A stretch of DNA of 64,000 nt, taken from Halorubellus litoreus (GTDB lineage Archaea > Halobacteriota > Halobacteria > Halobacteriales > Natrialbaceae). The DNA lies in the NCBI RefSeq assembly GCF_037081675.1, contig NZ_JAZAQL010000003.1, positions 310,001-374,000 of the forward strand, read 5' to 3'. The position numbers and the translations under genes were made by a program. Under the pieces are notes generated by a model. That model searched no databases, was not told where the DNA came from, and was given only the letters and a program-made list of their open reading frames with translations. How positions within the stretch are numbered: position 1 is the first letter of the stretch; each line of letters opens with the position of its first letter. Below, piece after piece: positions 16,280-24,020 of the stretch.

Positions 16280-17611
16280 TCAGGCGTACGGCTCGAACTC
16301 GCCGCCCCGCAGCAGGAAGTATCCGGTCCCGACGAGGCCGACGACCGACGCCACCTGGAACGCCAGCGCGGGCGACACCTCGTAGAGCACGCCACCGAGC
16401 ACCGCGCTCGGAATGACGACCACGTTCCGCACGAAGTAGTACGTCCCCGTGACGCGGCCGCCAGCGTCCGCCTCCGCGGGCCCGACGATGAGCGCCTTGT
16501 GCGCCGGCAGCCCCGCGAACCGCAGCCCCGAGAACGCGAACAGCGCGACGAGCGCCCACTGGTCCGCCGGCGAGAACGCCAGCAGCGTCGGGAAGACCGC
16601 GTACACGACGAACCCGAGCGCGACAACGGGCTTCAGGCCCACGCGCTCCGCGAGCGTCGCCACCGGAATCATCGACGCGAGCGCGACCACCATCTCCACC
16701 GCGAGCAGCACACCGAAGAACGCGTCCGGCCGCAGCGCCACCCCGAACGCCCGGAATCCCACGCCGAGTTCGTCGGTGACGAACAGCACGAAGAACCCGT
16801 ACACCATCCCGTTCGCGAACCGGACGAACGTATCCCCGACGAGCAGCGGTCGGAGCAGGTCCGGGAGGCCGCGGAGGTCCGCGAGCACCTGCGAGACGCC
16901 CGCGAACGAGTCCCCGACGGTGTCCTCGCTCGCGTCGTACAGGTAGTGCTGGGCGACGGTCGCGACCGCGCCGAACGCCACGGCGACGAGGAGGATGCGC
17001 TGGAACCCCTCGACGAACCCGGTCGTCGCCGCGAGCAGCGCCGTCGCGAGCAGCGGCCCGACGAGGAACCCGATCCGCCTGAAGGTCTCCGTGCTCGCGA
17101 ACCCCGCGGCCAGGTGCTCGGGCTCGGTCGCCTGCTTGACGACCGCGAACGTCGCACCCAGCCCGAAGGACTTCCACGCCTGCGTGAACAGCAGGCCGAC
17201 AGTCATCACGGCGAACGCCGGCAAAGCCAACCCGAGTGGGGTCCACGCCGACACCGACTCCACGGCGTACCACACGAGGAACCCGAGCGTCGACAGCACG
17301 CCGAACGCCGTCAGCGCCGTCCGCGATCCCACGCGGTCGCTCACCCACCCGCCCGGGTACGGGTAGACCGCACTCACGAGGTTCCCGACGCTCAGGTACA
17401 CGCCGATGAGGACCGGACTGATACCGAGGACGCGCATGTACTCCGGGACGTACCGACTCGTCATCTGGAACGCCAGACTGAACGCGAGCATCGCCACCGA
17501 CAACACGAGCACGTCCCGGCGCAGCGACAGGAACTGCCGGAACGGGTCGAGGACGTCCAGACCGCCCGCTGCGGGACGGTCGTCGGTCGACGTCGCGTCG
17601 CCGTCTGCCAT
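16280..17611 (-). CDS. Major facilitator superfamily transporter
   Basis: 443 aa with about 12 hydrophobic helices. GGWVSDRVGSRTALTAFGVL (about 92-110) is the MFS motif A between helices 2 and 3. LAERVGLKPVVALGFVVYA is its counterpart in the second half. FRQFLSLRRDVLVLSVAMLA starts the first helix. The substrate is not recognisable; it lacks the NarK nitrate signatures (no NxxGGxG-type strings in the expected helices), so it should not be assigned to the nitrate island. Confidence 0.8.
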   Translation of the reverse strand: MADGDATSTDDRPAAGGLDVLDPFRQFLSLRRDVLVLSVAMLAFSLAFQMTSRYVPEYMRVLGISPVLIGVYLSVGNLVSAVYPYPGGWVSDRVGSRTALTAFGVLSTLGFLVWYAVESVSAWTPLGLALPAFAVMTVGLLFTQAWKSFGLGATFAVVKQATEPEHLAAGFASTETFRRIGFLVGPLLATALLAATTGFVEGFQRILLVAVAFGAVATVAQHYLYDASEDTVGDSFAGVSQVLADLRGLPDLLRPLLVGDTFVRFANGMVYGFFVLFVTDELGVGFRAFGVALRPDAFFGVLLAVEMVVALASMIPVATLAERVGLKPVVALGFVVYAVFPTLLAFSPADQWALVALFAFSGLRFAGLPAHKALIVGPAEADAGGRVTGTYYFVRNVVVIPSAVLGGVLYEVSPALAFQVASVVGLVGTGYFLLRGGEFEPYA

Positions 17612-17682
17612 CACGGCCGACCACTCTCGCGGGCCCCAAAAGCATGTCTCCAGAGCCCGGGACCAGTCGAAGCGAACGACGC

Positions 17683-17722
17683 GTGCGATTCCACCGCTGG
17701 CCGTGCGATTCCACCGCTGGCC
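17683..17722. repeat. 20-bp direct duplication in a divergent spacer
   Basis: GTGCGATTCCACCGCTGGCC occurs twice in direct succession (17683 and 17703), between the divergent starts of the MFS and hydrolase genes. No stop codon is involved here. Confidence 0.9.
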
Positions 17723-17790
17723 CGTGGTCCGTCCCCGCGCAATCGCCGATGTTCGTGGTGCTTACAACCAGTCAATTCGACGTGGTGGCT

Positions 17791-18591
17791 ATGCCCTCCG
17801 GTATCGTCGACCGCGACGTCTCGTTCAAGTCGACGCCCGAACGCGACCTCCACGCGAACTGCTTCCGTCCGAGTGCGTCGAGCGAGGACCTCGAACGTGG
17901 GGCGGTCGCGGTGCACGTCCACGGCGGCGTCTGGAATCGCGGCGACCGCGAGTTCTTCGACGACCGCTGTCGTGCACTCGCCGCCCGCGGCCTCCCGGCG
18001 GTCACCGTCGACTACAGGCTCTCCGGCGAAGCGACGTACCCCGCCGCCCTCCAGGACGTCCGGAGCGCAGTCCGGTGGGTTCGTAGCGAACGTCCGCTCG
18101 GATTCGACCCGGAGGCCGTCGTCCTCGTCGGCCACTCCGCGGGCGCGCACCTCGCCGCCCTCACCGCCGCGACAGCGTCACAGCCGGCGCACTCGCCAAC
18201 GCCCACCGACCCGTACGGTGAGGCATCCACCGCCGTCGATGGCGTCGTCTGCTTCGACGGCCCCTACGACCTCTTCGGTGCAGAACCCGGGAGCGAGACC
18301 GCGGACTTCGTGGGCGGTGATCCGACCGACGTCCCCGACCGATACCGAGCGGCCTCGCCGCGAGAGCAGGCCGACGGCCAGCATCCACCCGCGCTCCTCT
18401 ATCACGCGGACGACGACGAGTGGCTCACGCGTCGCGAAACTCGCGCCTATCGCGACGTCCTCAACTGCGCGGGCGTCGACGTCGAACTGAAGACGCCGCC
18501 CGGCGACCACTTCTTCTTCACCGACGACCCCTGGTTCGAACGCACCGTCGAGCACACCCTCGACTTCGTCGACCGCGTCACGTCGACGTAG
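17791..18591 (+). CDS. Alpha/beta hydrolase (esterase/kynurenine formamidase-like)
   Basis: 266 aa from ATG 17791, with a weak TATA-like CTTACAAC about 26-30 bp upstream. HVHGGVWNRGD (about 50) gives the HGG oxyanion hole and GHSAGAH (about 115) the nucleophile elbow. A late Asp (YHADDDEWL) and His (PPGDHFFF) fit the remaining triad members. The layout is that of hormone-sensitive-lipase/BD-FAE type esterases. Soluble, no signal peptide. Substrate unknown. Confidence 0.82.
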   Translation: MPSGIVDRDVSFKSTPERDLHANCFRPSASSEDLERGAVAVHVHGGVWNRGDREFFDDRCRALAARGLPAVTVDYRLSGEATYPAALQDVRSAVRWVRSERPLGFDPEAVVLVGHSAGAHLAALTAATASQPAHSPTPTDPYGEASTAVDGVVCFDGPYDLFGAEPGSETADFVGGDPTDVPDRYRAASPREQADGQHPPALLYHADDDEWLTRRETRAYRDVLNCAGVDVELKTPPGDHFFFTDDPWFERTVEHTLDFVDRVTST

Positions 18592-18692
18592 GAACCGACA
18601 GCGACCGAACCAGGGGTCAGGGCAGACCGGACACCACCGGGTGCGTGCGAGCCACGCACAGCGTTTTCCCGCTGGCGGTCCTGCGTGAACGC

Positions 18693-19394
18693 ATGACACG
18701 TACTGTCGTCATCGCGGGCGTCGGCCCGGGTCTCGGCGCGTCGCTCGCTCGACGATTCGTCGACGAGGACTGCCAGGTTGCCCTGTTCGCCCGGTCCAGC
18801 GACTACGTCGACGTGCTCGCGGACGAACTCGGCGACGCCGCCATCGCCGTCCAGGTCGACGTCACCGACCCCGGAGCAGTCAGCGAGGGGTTCGAGACGG
18901 TCCGCGACGCGTTCGGGCCCGTCGACGTCCTCGTGAATCACGCCAGCGGCGGCGCGTGGAAGGGACTCGAGGACATCTCGGTCGACGAGTTCGACGACGC
19001 CCTCGCGGTCTCAGCACGCGGCGCGCTGCTGTGTTCACAGGAGGCAGTCGGCGACATGCTCGATGGCGACGGCGGCACCGTCATCTTCACCGGCGCGACG
19101 TCGGCCGTCCGCGGCCGCGACGGTGCAGTCGGGTTCAGCGCCGGGAAGTTCGCCGCCCGCGGCATGGCCGAGTCGATGGCGCGCGAACTCGGCCCCGACG
19201 GCGTCCACGTCGCCCACGTCGTCATCGACGGCCAGATACGACCGCCGGACGTCGCCGGCCGCGACACCGACGGCGACGCCGACACCTACCTCGACCCCGA
19301 CAGCATCGCGGCCGAGTACTGGCACCTCGTCGAGCAGGACCGGTCGTCGTGGACGCTCGAACTGGACGTCCGCCCGCACGTCGAGAACTTCTAG
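18693..19394 (+). CDS. Short-chain dehydrogenase family protein with Phe in place of the catalytic Tyr
   Basis: 233 aa from ATG 18693. VVIAGVGPGLGASLARRF is the Rossmann nucleotide-binding start (G-x-G-x-G type). VNHASGGAW occupies the NNAG position and TGATSAVRG the catalytic Ser strand. The YxxxK motif reads FSAGK (Phe148, Lys152). Some SDR proteins with HVAHVVIDG after this helix, as here, naturally lack the Tyr, so it may be a binding protein or use a different mechanism. Located 100 bp after the hydrolase. Confidence 0.8.
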   Translation: MTRTVVIAGVGPGLGASLARRFVDEDCQVALFARSSDYVDVLADELGDAAIAVQVDVTDPGAVSEGFETVRDAFGPVDVLVNHASGGAWKGLEDISVDEFDDALAVSARGALLCSQEAVGDMLDGDGGTVIFTGATSAVRGRDGAVGFSAGKFAARGMAESMARELGPDGVHVAHVVIDGQIRPPDVAGRDTDGDADTYLDPDSIAAEYWHLVEQDRSSWTLELDVRPHVENF

Positions 19395-19420
19395 CCACGA
19401 ACCACTAGCCACGAACCGCT
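19391..19420. repeat. 14-bp duplication across a stop codon
   Basis: CTAGCCACGAACCA at 19391 is followed directly by CTAGCCACGAACCG. The TAG in the first unit is the stop of the SDR gene. 19421-19511 shows nothing further. Confidence 0.85.
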
Positions 19421-19511
19421 GGATGGGCGCGTTCGCTCTACGGACTGATACCGACGAAAAACGGAGTCGGAGTCGAGTTGGAAAAATCCGCGTGAACCGT
19501 TCGAGCCCGAA

Positions 19512-19814
19512 TTACTTCGGGGACACGCGCTCGGTCATCTCGTCGGTCATCTCGTCGATGTCGTCCACGCGAACGCCCGAGATGCGGGTGGCGAAGTAGA
19601 TGCCGTAGATGCCCGCGAGGCCGACGATGGCGTACACGAGGAACTCGAGTTCGGGAATCGACCCGAGCGCGATGTTCACGAGGTTCCAGTTCGCGGCCGA
19701 GTCCACGAAGTACCCGATGCCGACGAGCCCCCAGTTGACCGCACCGACGATGACGAGGGCGAGTACGATCCAATCGAGGACGTTCATTTTGAATTGCTTC
19801 ATGATGGTTCTCAC
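19512..19814 (-). CDS. DUF378 family small membrane protein
   Basis: 100 aa (start 19814; 19802 also possible). LDWIVLALVIVGAVNWGLVG with a second helix ELEFLVYAIVGLAGIYGIYF is the DUF378 (YuzA-like) pattern of two membrane helices with a conserved Asn-Trp-Gly. A charged tail (DDIDEMTDEMTERVSPK) follows. The longer start was chosen because TTATCC (minus strand, about 19836-19843) lies 26 bp upstream. Function of the family is unknown. Confidence 0.75.
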   Translation of the reverse strand: MRTIMKQFKMNVLDWIVLALVIVGAVNWGLVGIGYFVDSAANWNLVNIALGSIPELEFLVYAIVGLAGIYGIYFATRISGVRVDDIDEMTDEMTERVSPK

Positions 19815-19919
19815 TGCTTCTAGTCGCGCCCTGGGTGGATAAGGTGATATTGCGTAATCGGGGCGCTTACTGGCTGTTTCGGGCTGCTTCGAGCCTTCGG
19901 GCTGTCTCCCGAACCACGG

Positions 19920-20102
19920 CTACGCGAGGAACTCGTTGTAGACCGCGTCGAGCGGGAGTGCGGTAGCGGCGGTGCCGTTTGCGATGCCGTGGAGTGCGCC
20001 GTCGACCGACGCCGGCACCTGATCGCTGGTAGCGGCGAGTGACGTCGGTGCGTGGAGACCAATACCGGTCGCGTGACCCTCTTCAGAAGAACGAGTCGGC
20101 AC
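19920..20102 (-). pseudogene. Possible gene remnant, 60 codons
   Basis: Open frame ending ALHGIANGTAATALPLDAVYNEFLA, which looks like the last helices of a real protein. It has no credible start: the first residues (MPTRSSEEGHATG) run from the end of the Nudix gene and no TATA element is seen. Could be the 3' stump of a lost gene or chance. The rest of 19815-20082 is plain spacer. Confidence 0.25.
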
Positions 20103-20664
20103 GCATCGCGGTCTCCTCCATCAGCGCTGCGGGCGGTTCGGCGAACCACGCGGCGCCGTCGACCTCGCCGGGCTGGACGGTGATGGAGCCACCGACGTAG
20201 TCCGCGTCGAAGAACGCGTGCAGCGACACCGTCTCGCGGTCTTCATCTGGATCGGTACTCTGCCACGTCTTCCGGTCGAGCAGCCACAGTCCAGAAATCT
20301 CGCACCCGACGCCGGTCTCTTCGAGGGTCTCGCGGCGGGCGGCGCGCTCGAACGACTCGTCGTCCTCGACGCCACCGCCGGGGATGCCCCACTCGTCGTC
20401 GCCGCGGGGCAGGACGAGCAGCGCTTGCTCGCGCTCTATCCCGTCGCCGACGTACGATTCGCTCGGGTAGCCCGCCTGTTCCGGCTCCCGGGACACCCAC
20501 GCGTACGCCCCGCCGACGTAGCCGTCGCGGGCGTTCGCGACGCACTCGTCGAACTTCGCCGCGGGCACCTCCATCGTCGATTCGACGACGTCCACCGCGC
20601 CGTACCGCTCCTGGAGCGCACCCGTCCGTTTGTCGACGAACCCCTCGTTGATGCGTTCGCTCAT
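20083..20664 (-). CDS. Nudix hydrolase
   Basis: 193 aa. The Nudix box is complete: GGGVEDDESFERAARRETLE followed by ETGV (about 95-118) carries the Gly, Glu, Arg-Glu and paired Glu ligands for the metal. About 85 residues precede it (VDKRTGALQERYGAVDVVES), longer than the minimal fold. Nudix enzymes cut nucleoside diphosphates linked to another group; this substrate is unknown. It is divergent from a second, shorter Nudix gene, with 79 bp between the starts. Confidence 0.88.
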   Translation of the reverse strand: MSERINEGFVDKRTGALQERYGAVDVVESTMEVPAAKFDECVANARDGYVGGAYAWVSREPEQAGYPSESYVGDGIEREQALLVLPRGDDEWGIPGGGVEDDESFERAARRETLEETGVGCEISGLWLLDRKTWQSTDPDEDRETVSLHAFFDADYVGGSITVQPGEVDGAAWFAEPPAALMEETAMRADSFF

Positions 20665-20743
20665 GGAACCAGACCGATACGGCGCTCGGGAAAGACGGTT
20701 TCGATGACGTGTCTTTTACGCTCGTCGGCGCGAACGCCGACGC

Positions 20744-21163
20744 ATGAGTCACGACGTGCGCGCACTCACCGCGGACGGCGTCGTATTCGTCGACGACGCG
20801 GTCGTCCTGCTCGAACGCAACCACCCGCCAGACGAGGGTTCGTGGGTGCTCCCCGGTGGGTTCGTCGAACCCGAGGAGACCGCCGCGACCGCCGCCGCGC
20901 GCGAGGTCGAGGAGGAGACCGGGATGGCGGTCGAACCGACCGCGTTCGTCGGGTTGTTCGACGCACCCGACCGCGACCCGCGACACACCGCGAGCGCAGC
21001 CTACGTCTGCGAGCCCGTTGACCCGGACGCGACCCCCGAAGCACGCGAGGAGGCGACGAAAGTGGGGACGTTCGACCCACGGGACCCGCCCGAACTCGGG
21101 TTCGACCACGCCGACGTCCTCGCCGCCGCACTCGACGTCCGCGAGGACCGACCGCCTCGCTAG
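20744..21163 (+). CDS. Nudix hydrolase (ADP-ribose pyrophosphatase-like)
   Basis: 139 aa, a minimal Nudix fold. GGFVEPEETAATAAAREVEE with ETGM (about 38-61) is a full Nudix box. VLLERNHPPDEGSWVLPGG before it and the HTASAAYVCEP strand after it resemble ADP-ribose pyrophosphatases of archaea. CTTTTACG (20713-20720) is a TATA-like element 26-27 bp before the ATG. Not similar enough to its divergent neighbour to be a recent duplicate. Confidence 0.87.
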   Translation: MSHDVRALTADGVVFVDDAVVLLERNHPPDEGSWVLPGGFVEPEETAATAAAREVEEETGMAVEPTAFVGLFDAPDRDPRHTASAAYVCEPVDPDATPEAREEATKVGTFDPRDPPELGFDHADVLAAALDVREDRPPR

Positions 21164-21188
21164 CGCTCGCGTCCGCTGTCGAACCCGC

Positions 21189-21512
21189 TTACCGGTCGCC
21201 GCCGGCGTCGAACCCGACCTCGTGTATCTCCACGTTACCCTCCTGCTCGAACCACTCCTCGGGCGCCGGATTCCGGTGGGCTTCCCGGAACGCCTCGCTC
21301 TCCGTCCACGCCTCGAACGCGTCCATCGACTCCCAGTACGTCACCGCCGCGTGCGTCCCCGTGTCGATGTGGCCGTGGTCGACCGGGCGATGGAACTCGA
21401 AGCGCACGAACCCGTCCATCGACTCGACCTCGCCCATGCGATTCCGGAAGCGCTCCTCGAACTCCTCGACGTGGTCCTCGTGGACGTGGAACCTGTTGGA
21501 TACCACTAGCAT
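21189..21512 (-). CDS. ABM-domain monooxygenase-like protein
   Basis: 107 aa. MLVVSNRFHVHEDHVEEFEE followed by GFVRFEFHRP, TYWESMDAFEAWTESEAF and a late His is the antibiotic-biosynthesis-monooxygenase (dimeric ferredoxin-like) fold, shared by haem-degrading HmoA/IsdG-type enzymes. The Asn near the start and the WESMDAF block support this group. It is convergent with the Nudix gene. Whether it degrades haem or acts on another substrate is not shown. Confidence 0.75.
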   Translation of the reverse strand: MLVVSNRFHVHEDHVEEFEERFRNRMGEVESMDGFVRFEFHRPVDHGHIDTGTHAAVTYWESMDAFEAWTESEAFREAHRNPAPEEWFEQEGNVEIHEVGFDAGGDR

Positions 21513-21642
21513 ACACGGCGCTACTCGCGGCGACGGCATAACTCCCGGGTTGGACGACGCTATCGCACTCGCCGCCCCGCGTCGCACCCGCTGCAACACG
21601 CCGCAGGACTGATAGGTCTCACTCCGAACGTTTGGAACGACC

Positions 21643-22410
21643 ATGGACGAACGGACAGCGAGGATCGAGGACGTCGAGTTCCTGGCCCGGTCGACCACTC
21701 GCATTCGACTGCTCGAGACGCTCCGGGAACGCGGGCCGGCGACCCGCGAGGACCTCCGCGAGGCGCTCTCGGCGTCGCGCACCACGGTCTCGCGGAACCT
21801 CGATGCGCTCTGCGACCGCGGCTGGGTGCGCGCGACCGACCGCGAGTACGCGCTGACTCCGGGCACCGACGCTATCGTCGACCGGTTCCTCGACCTCGAG
21901 TCGACGGTCGGCATCGCGGACCGCCTCCGGCCGTTCCTCGAGCACGTCGACGACGACGCGTTCGACGTCGACCTCGGACTCCTCGACGAGGCAACCGTCA
22001 CCGTCACGGAACCGGGCGATCCGCTCGCGATGGTGAACGCGCACGTCGCGGCGATACAACGCAGCACCGACGTCCTCGCCGCGGTCCCGTTCCTCGGCCT
22101 GCACGCGACCGAGGCCGTCCACGAGTCCGTCGTCGACGGCGACGCGACCGTCGAACTCGTCGCCGGCCCACGGGTCGTCGAGACCCTCCTCGAAGCCCCC
22201 GGGTACGCCGCACTTGCGGCGGATCTCCAGGCAGCGGACGGGTTCACGCTGTCACGGGCGCCGGCCGACGTCCCGTTCTACGTCGGCGTCCTCGACGACG
22301 TGGTGCAGGTCGGCGTCGACGAGGACGGCGAACCACGGGCGCTCATCGAGTCGACCACGCCCGCGGTCCGCGACTGGGCGCGAGCGAAGATAGACTCGTT
22401 CCGCGAGTAA
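21643..22410 (+). CDS. Winged-helix regulator with FilR1-type (DUF1724) sensor domain
   Basis: 255 aa. Residues about 10-80 are a winged helix (STTRIRLLETLRERGPATRE, SASRTTVSRNLDALCDRGWV). The remainder (about 95-250) resembles the middle/C-terminal domain of archaeal FilR1-type regulators, with VNAHVAAIQRSTDVLAAVPF and FYVGVLDDVVQVGVDEDGEP, and a closing helix. Probably a cytoplasmic ligand-sensing transcription factor. Targets unknown. No operon partner. Confidence 0.78.
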   Translation: MDERTARIEDVEFLARSTTRIRLLETLRERGPATREDLREALSASRTTVSRNLDALCDRGWVRATDREYALTPGTDAIVDRFLDLESTVGIADRLRPFLEHVDDDAFDVDLGLLDEATVTVTEPGDPLAMVNAHVAAIQRSTDVLAAVPFLGLHATEAVHESVVDGDATVELVAGPRVVETLLEAPGYAALAADLQAADGFTLSRAPADVPFYVGVLDDVVQVGVDEDGEPRALIESTTPAVRDWARAKIDSFRE

Positions 22411-22755
22411 CCAGACGCCGAGCCGACCGACCAAGTGCCGCTGCGTCGGCGCTCCCCCGAACCCCGACGCGGCGCTTCAAGCCCGTTCAATCGACACTCC
22501 CCCCTCGTCGGGCCGGGTCCCCGTTCGTGGCCCGCACCCCGACGAAGGAACCGACGGCGTTTCAGTGCACCCCGTGCACAGCGTGCAACCCCTGCACGCG
22601 CCAGCGGGGGACGGCACGCTCGCCGAGCGGGGGACGGCACGCTCGCCGAGCGGGGGACGGCACGCTCGCCGAGCGGGGGACGGCACGCTCGCCGACCGTG
22701 AGACGCGGGCCTCGCCGACCGAGAAAGGCCTCCCCGAAGACGGGGTGGTGGGTCG
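22411..22755. repeat. Intergenic region with 23-bp tandem repeat
   Basis: 345 bp without a convincing gene. GACGGCACGCTCGCCGAGCG-type units recur with a 23-bp period (anchors at 22611, 22634, 22657, 22680), four copies. A simple GTGCA-rich stretch (22566-22596) precedes them. Open frames here are repeat artefacts. The region separates convergent genes. Confidence 0.85.
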
Positions 22756-22995
22756 TCAGAGGAACAGCGACGCGAAGTAGAGGCCGGCGAGGACGAACCC
22801 GACGCCGGCGACGCGGATAAGGGTCTCCCAGACGCTGCCCTCGCTCGGGGCGTCGCCGCTCGGCCCAGGCTGGCGGTCCGGGCGCGTCCCCGCCGTCTGC
22901 ACCGCGAGGACGATCCCTGGCTTCGCGATCATGAACGCGCCGAACCCGACGCCGAGGACCGCCGACAGCGCCTCCGTGAGACCCGGTTCGACCAT
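22756..22995 (-). CDS. Small membrane protein, coupled to htpX
   Basis: 79 aa with two hydrophobic helices (LTEALSAVLGVGFGAFMIAK and WETLIRVAGVGFVLAGLYFA) separated by a Pro/Gly-rich loop. Its ATG shares one base with the htpX stop (TGATG), so the two are probably translated together. It could assist the membrane protease, but no family was recognised. Confidence 0.65.
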   Translation of the reverse strand: MVEPGLTEALSAVLGVGFGAFMIAKPGIVLAVQTAGTRPDRQPGPSGDAPSEGSVWETLIRVAGVGFVLAGLYFASLFL

Positions 22996-23825
22996 CAGTT
23001 ACGGAGCCGCTCGATGCGCTTCTCCATCGGCGGGTGCGTCGACACGAGCTTCGAGAGGAACCCGCCGCCCGTGCCGAAGATACAGAGCGCGGAGACGTCC
23101 TCGTCGATCTTCGACTCGCGGCCTTCCGCGCCGCGACTGATCTTCGAGAGCGCTCGCGCGAGCGGGTCGCCGCTCCCGATGACGCGGCGGGCGTCCGCGT
23201 CGGCGACGTACTCGCGGTACCGCGAGATGGCGAGCACGAACAGCATCACGATGAACTGCACGACGTTCCCGACGATGATGGCGAGGAAGAAGTCCGCGAG
23301 GTCGTTGTCGCCCGCGAGCAGCACGACGAACTGCGCGACGAGCCCGACGATGCTCGCGATGCCCTGCCCGAGCACCATCATGACGACGTCGCGGTTCGCG
23401 ATGTGCGCGAGCTCGTGCGCGAGCACGCCCTCGACCTCGTCGTCCTCCAGGAGGTGGAGGAGTTCGCGGGAGACGACGACGGTCCCCGCGCCCTTGCGGC
23501 CGACCGCGAACGCGTTCGGGACGCCCATGTCCGCGACCATCAGCCGCGGCTTGTCGATGCCCATGTCGCGACTCATCGATTCGACCTGCTGGTGGATGCG
23601 TGCGTACTCGCCACTCTCGGGCATGTCCTCAGCGCCGACGCTCCGGAGCGCCGCCCACTTCCCGACCTTGTACTGGAACCCGATGAGGACCACCGAGCCG
23701 ACGAGCACGAGCGGTATCGCGCCCTGTCCGAACATCGCGTAGACGACTGCACCGGCGGCGGCGTAGAACGCGAACAGGAGCGTTCCGACGACCGCCATCC
23801 GTACCTTCAGGCCTGTGTGTCGCAT
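22995..23825 (-). CDS. htpX: HtpX-type membrane zinc protease (M48)
   Basis: 276 aa from ATG 23825 (MRHTGLKVRMAVVG); an upstream ATG would add a polar stretch before the first helix. Two N-terminal helices are followed by PRLMVADMGVPNAFAVGRKG and the zinc site HELAH (His137, Glu138, His141), with the third ligand expected in the YVADADA region. The active site faces the cytoplasm in the family, which degrades damaged membrane proteins. TTGATAAG on the minus strand (about 23851) is 26 bp upstream. Confidence 0.9.
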   Translation of the reverse strand: MRHTGLKVRMAVVGTLLFAFYAAAGAVVYAMFGQGAIPLVLVGSVVLIGFQYKVGKWAALRSVGAEDMPESGEYARIHQQVESMSRDMGIDKPRLMVADMGVPNAFAVGRKGAGTVVVSRELLHLLEDDEVEGVLAHELAHIANRDVVMMVLGQGIASIVGLVAQFVVLLAGDNDLADFFLAIIVGNVVQFIVMLFVLAISRYREYVADADARRVIGSGDPLARALSKISRGAEGRESKIDEDVSALCIFGTGGGFLSKLVSTHPPMEKRIERLRN

Positions 23826-24020
23826 GTGGTGCGCCGCTAGCCCGTCGCCGCTTATCAATTACGTGGTTAAACCCATGGGTCGATTTCGAACCTGAACCGC
23901 AGGCAGGTAGCGGTTGCGGCGATTGGCGTCCACGACGACCGGGGCTCGTGGTGGAATCGCCGGCTGCGGCCGAACGCGTTCGGGAGTACCGGGAGGGTCG
24001 TCGCGAGCGTACCGTGGTAC

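Noticed and set aside
16280..17611. NarK-type nitrate transporter
   Set aside because: Generic MFS signatures only; the nitrate-porter signature strings are not present and it is 9 kb away from nar.
22527..22820. Cys-containing small open frames (CTPCTACNPC or CRGCTLCTGC) resembling a ferredoxin-like site
   Set aside because: They arise from a GTGCA-rich simple stretch and the 23-bp repeat; neither frame has a plausible start, body or promoter.
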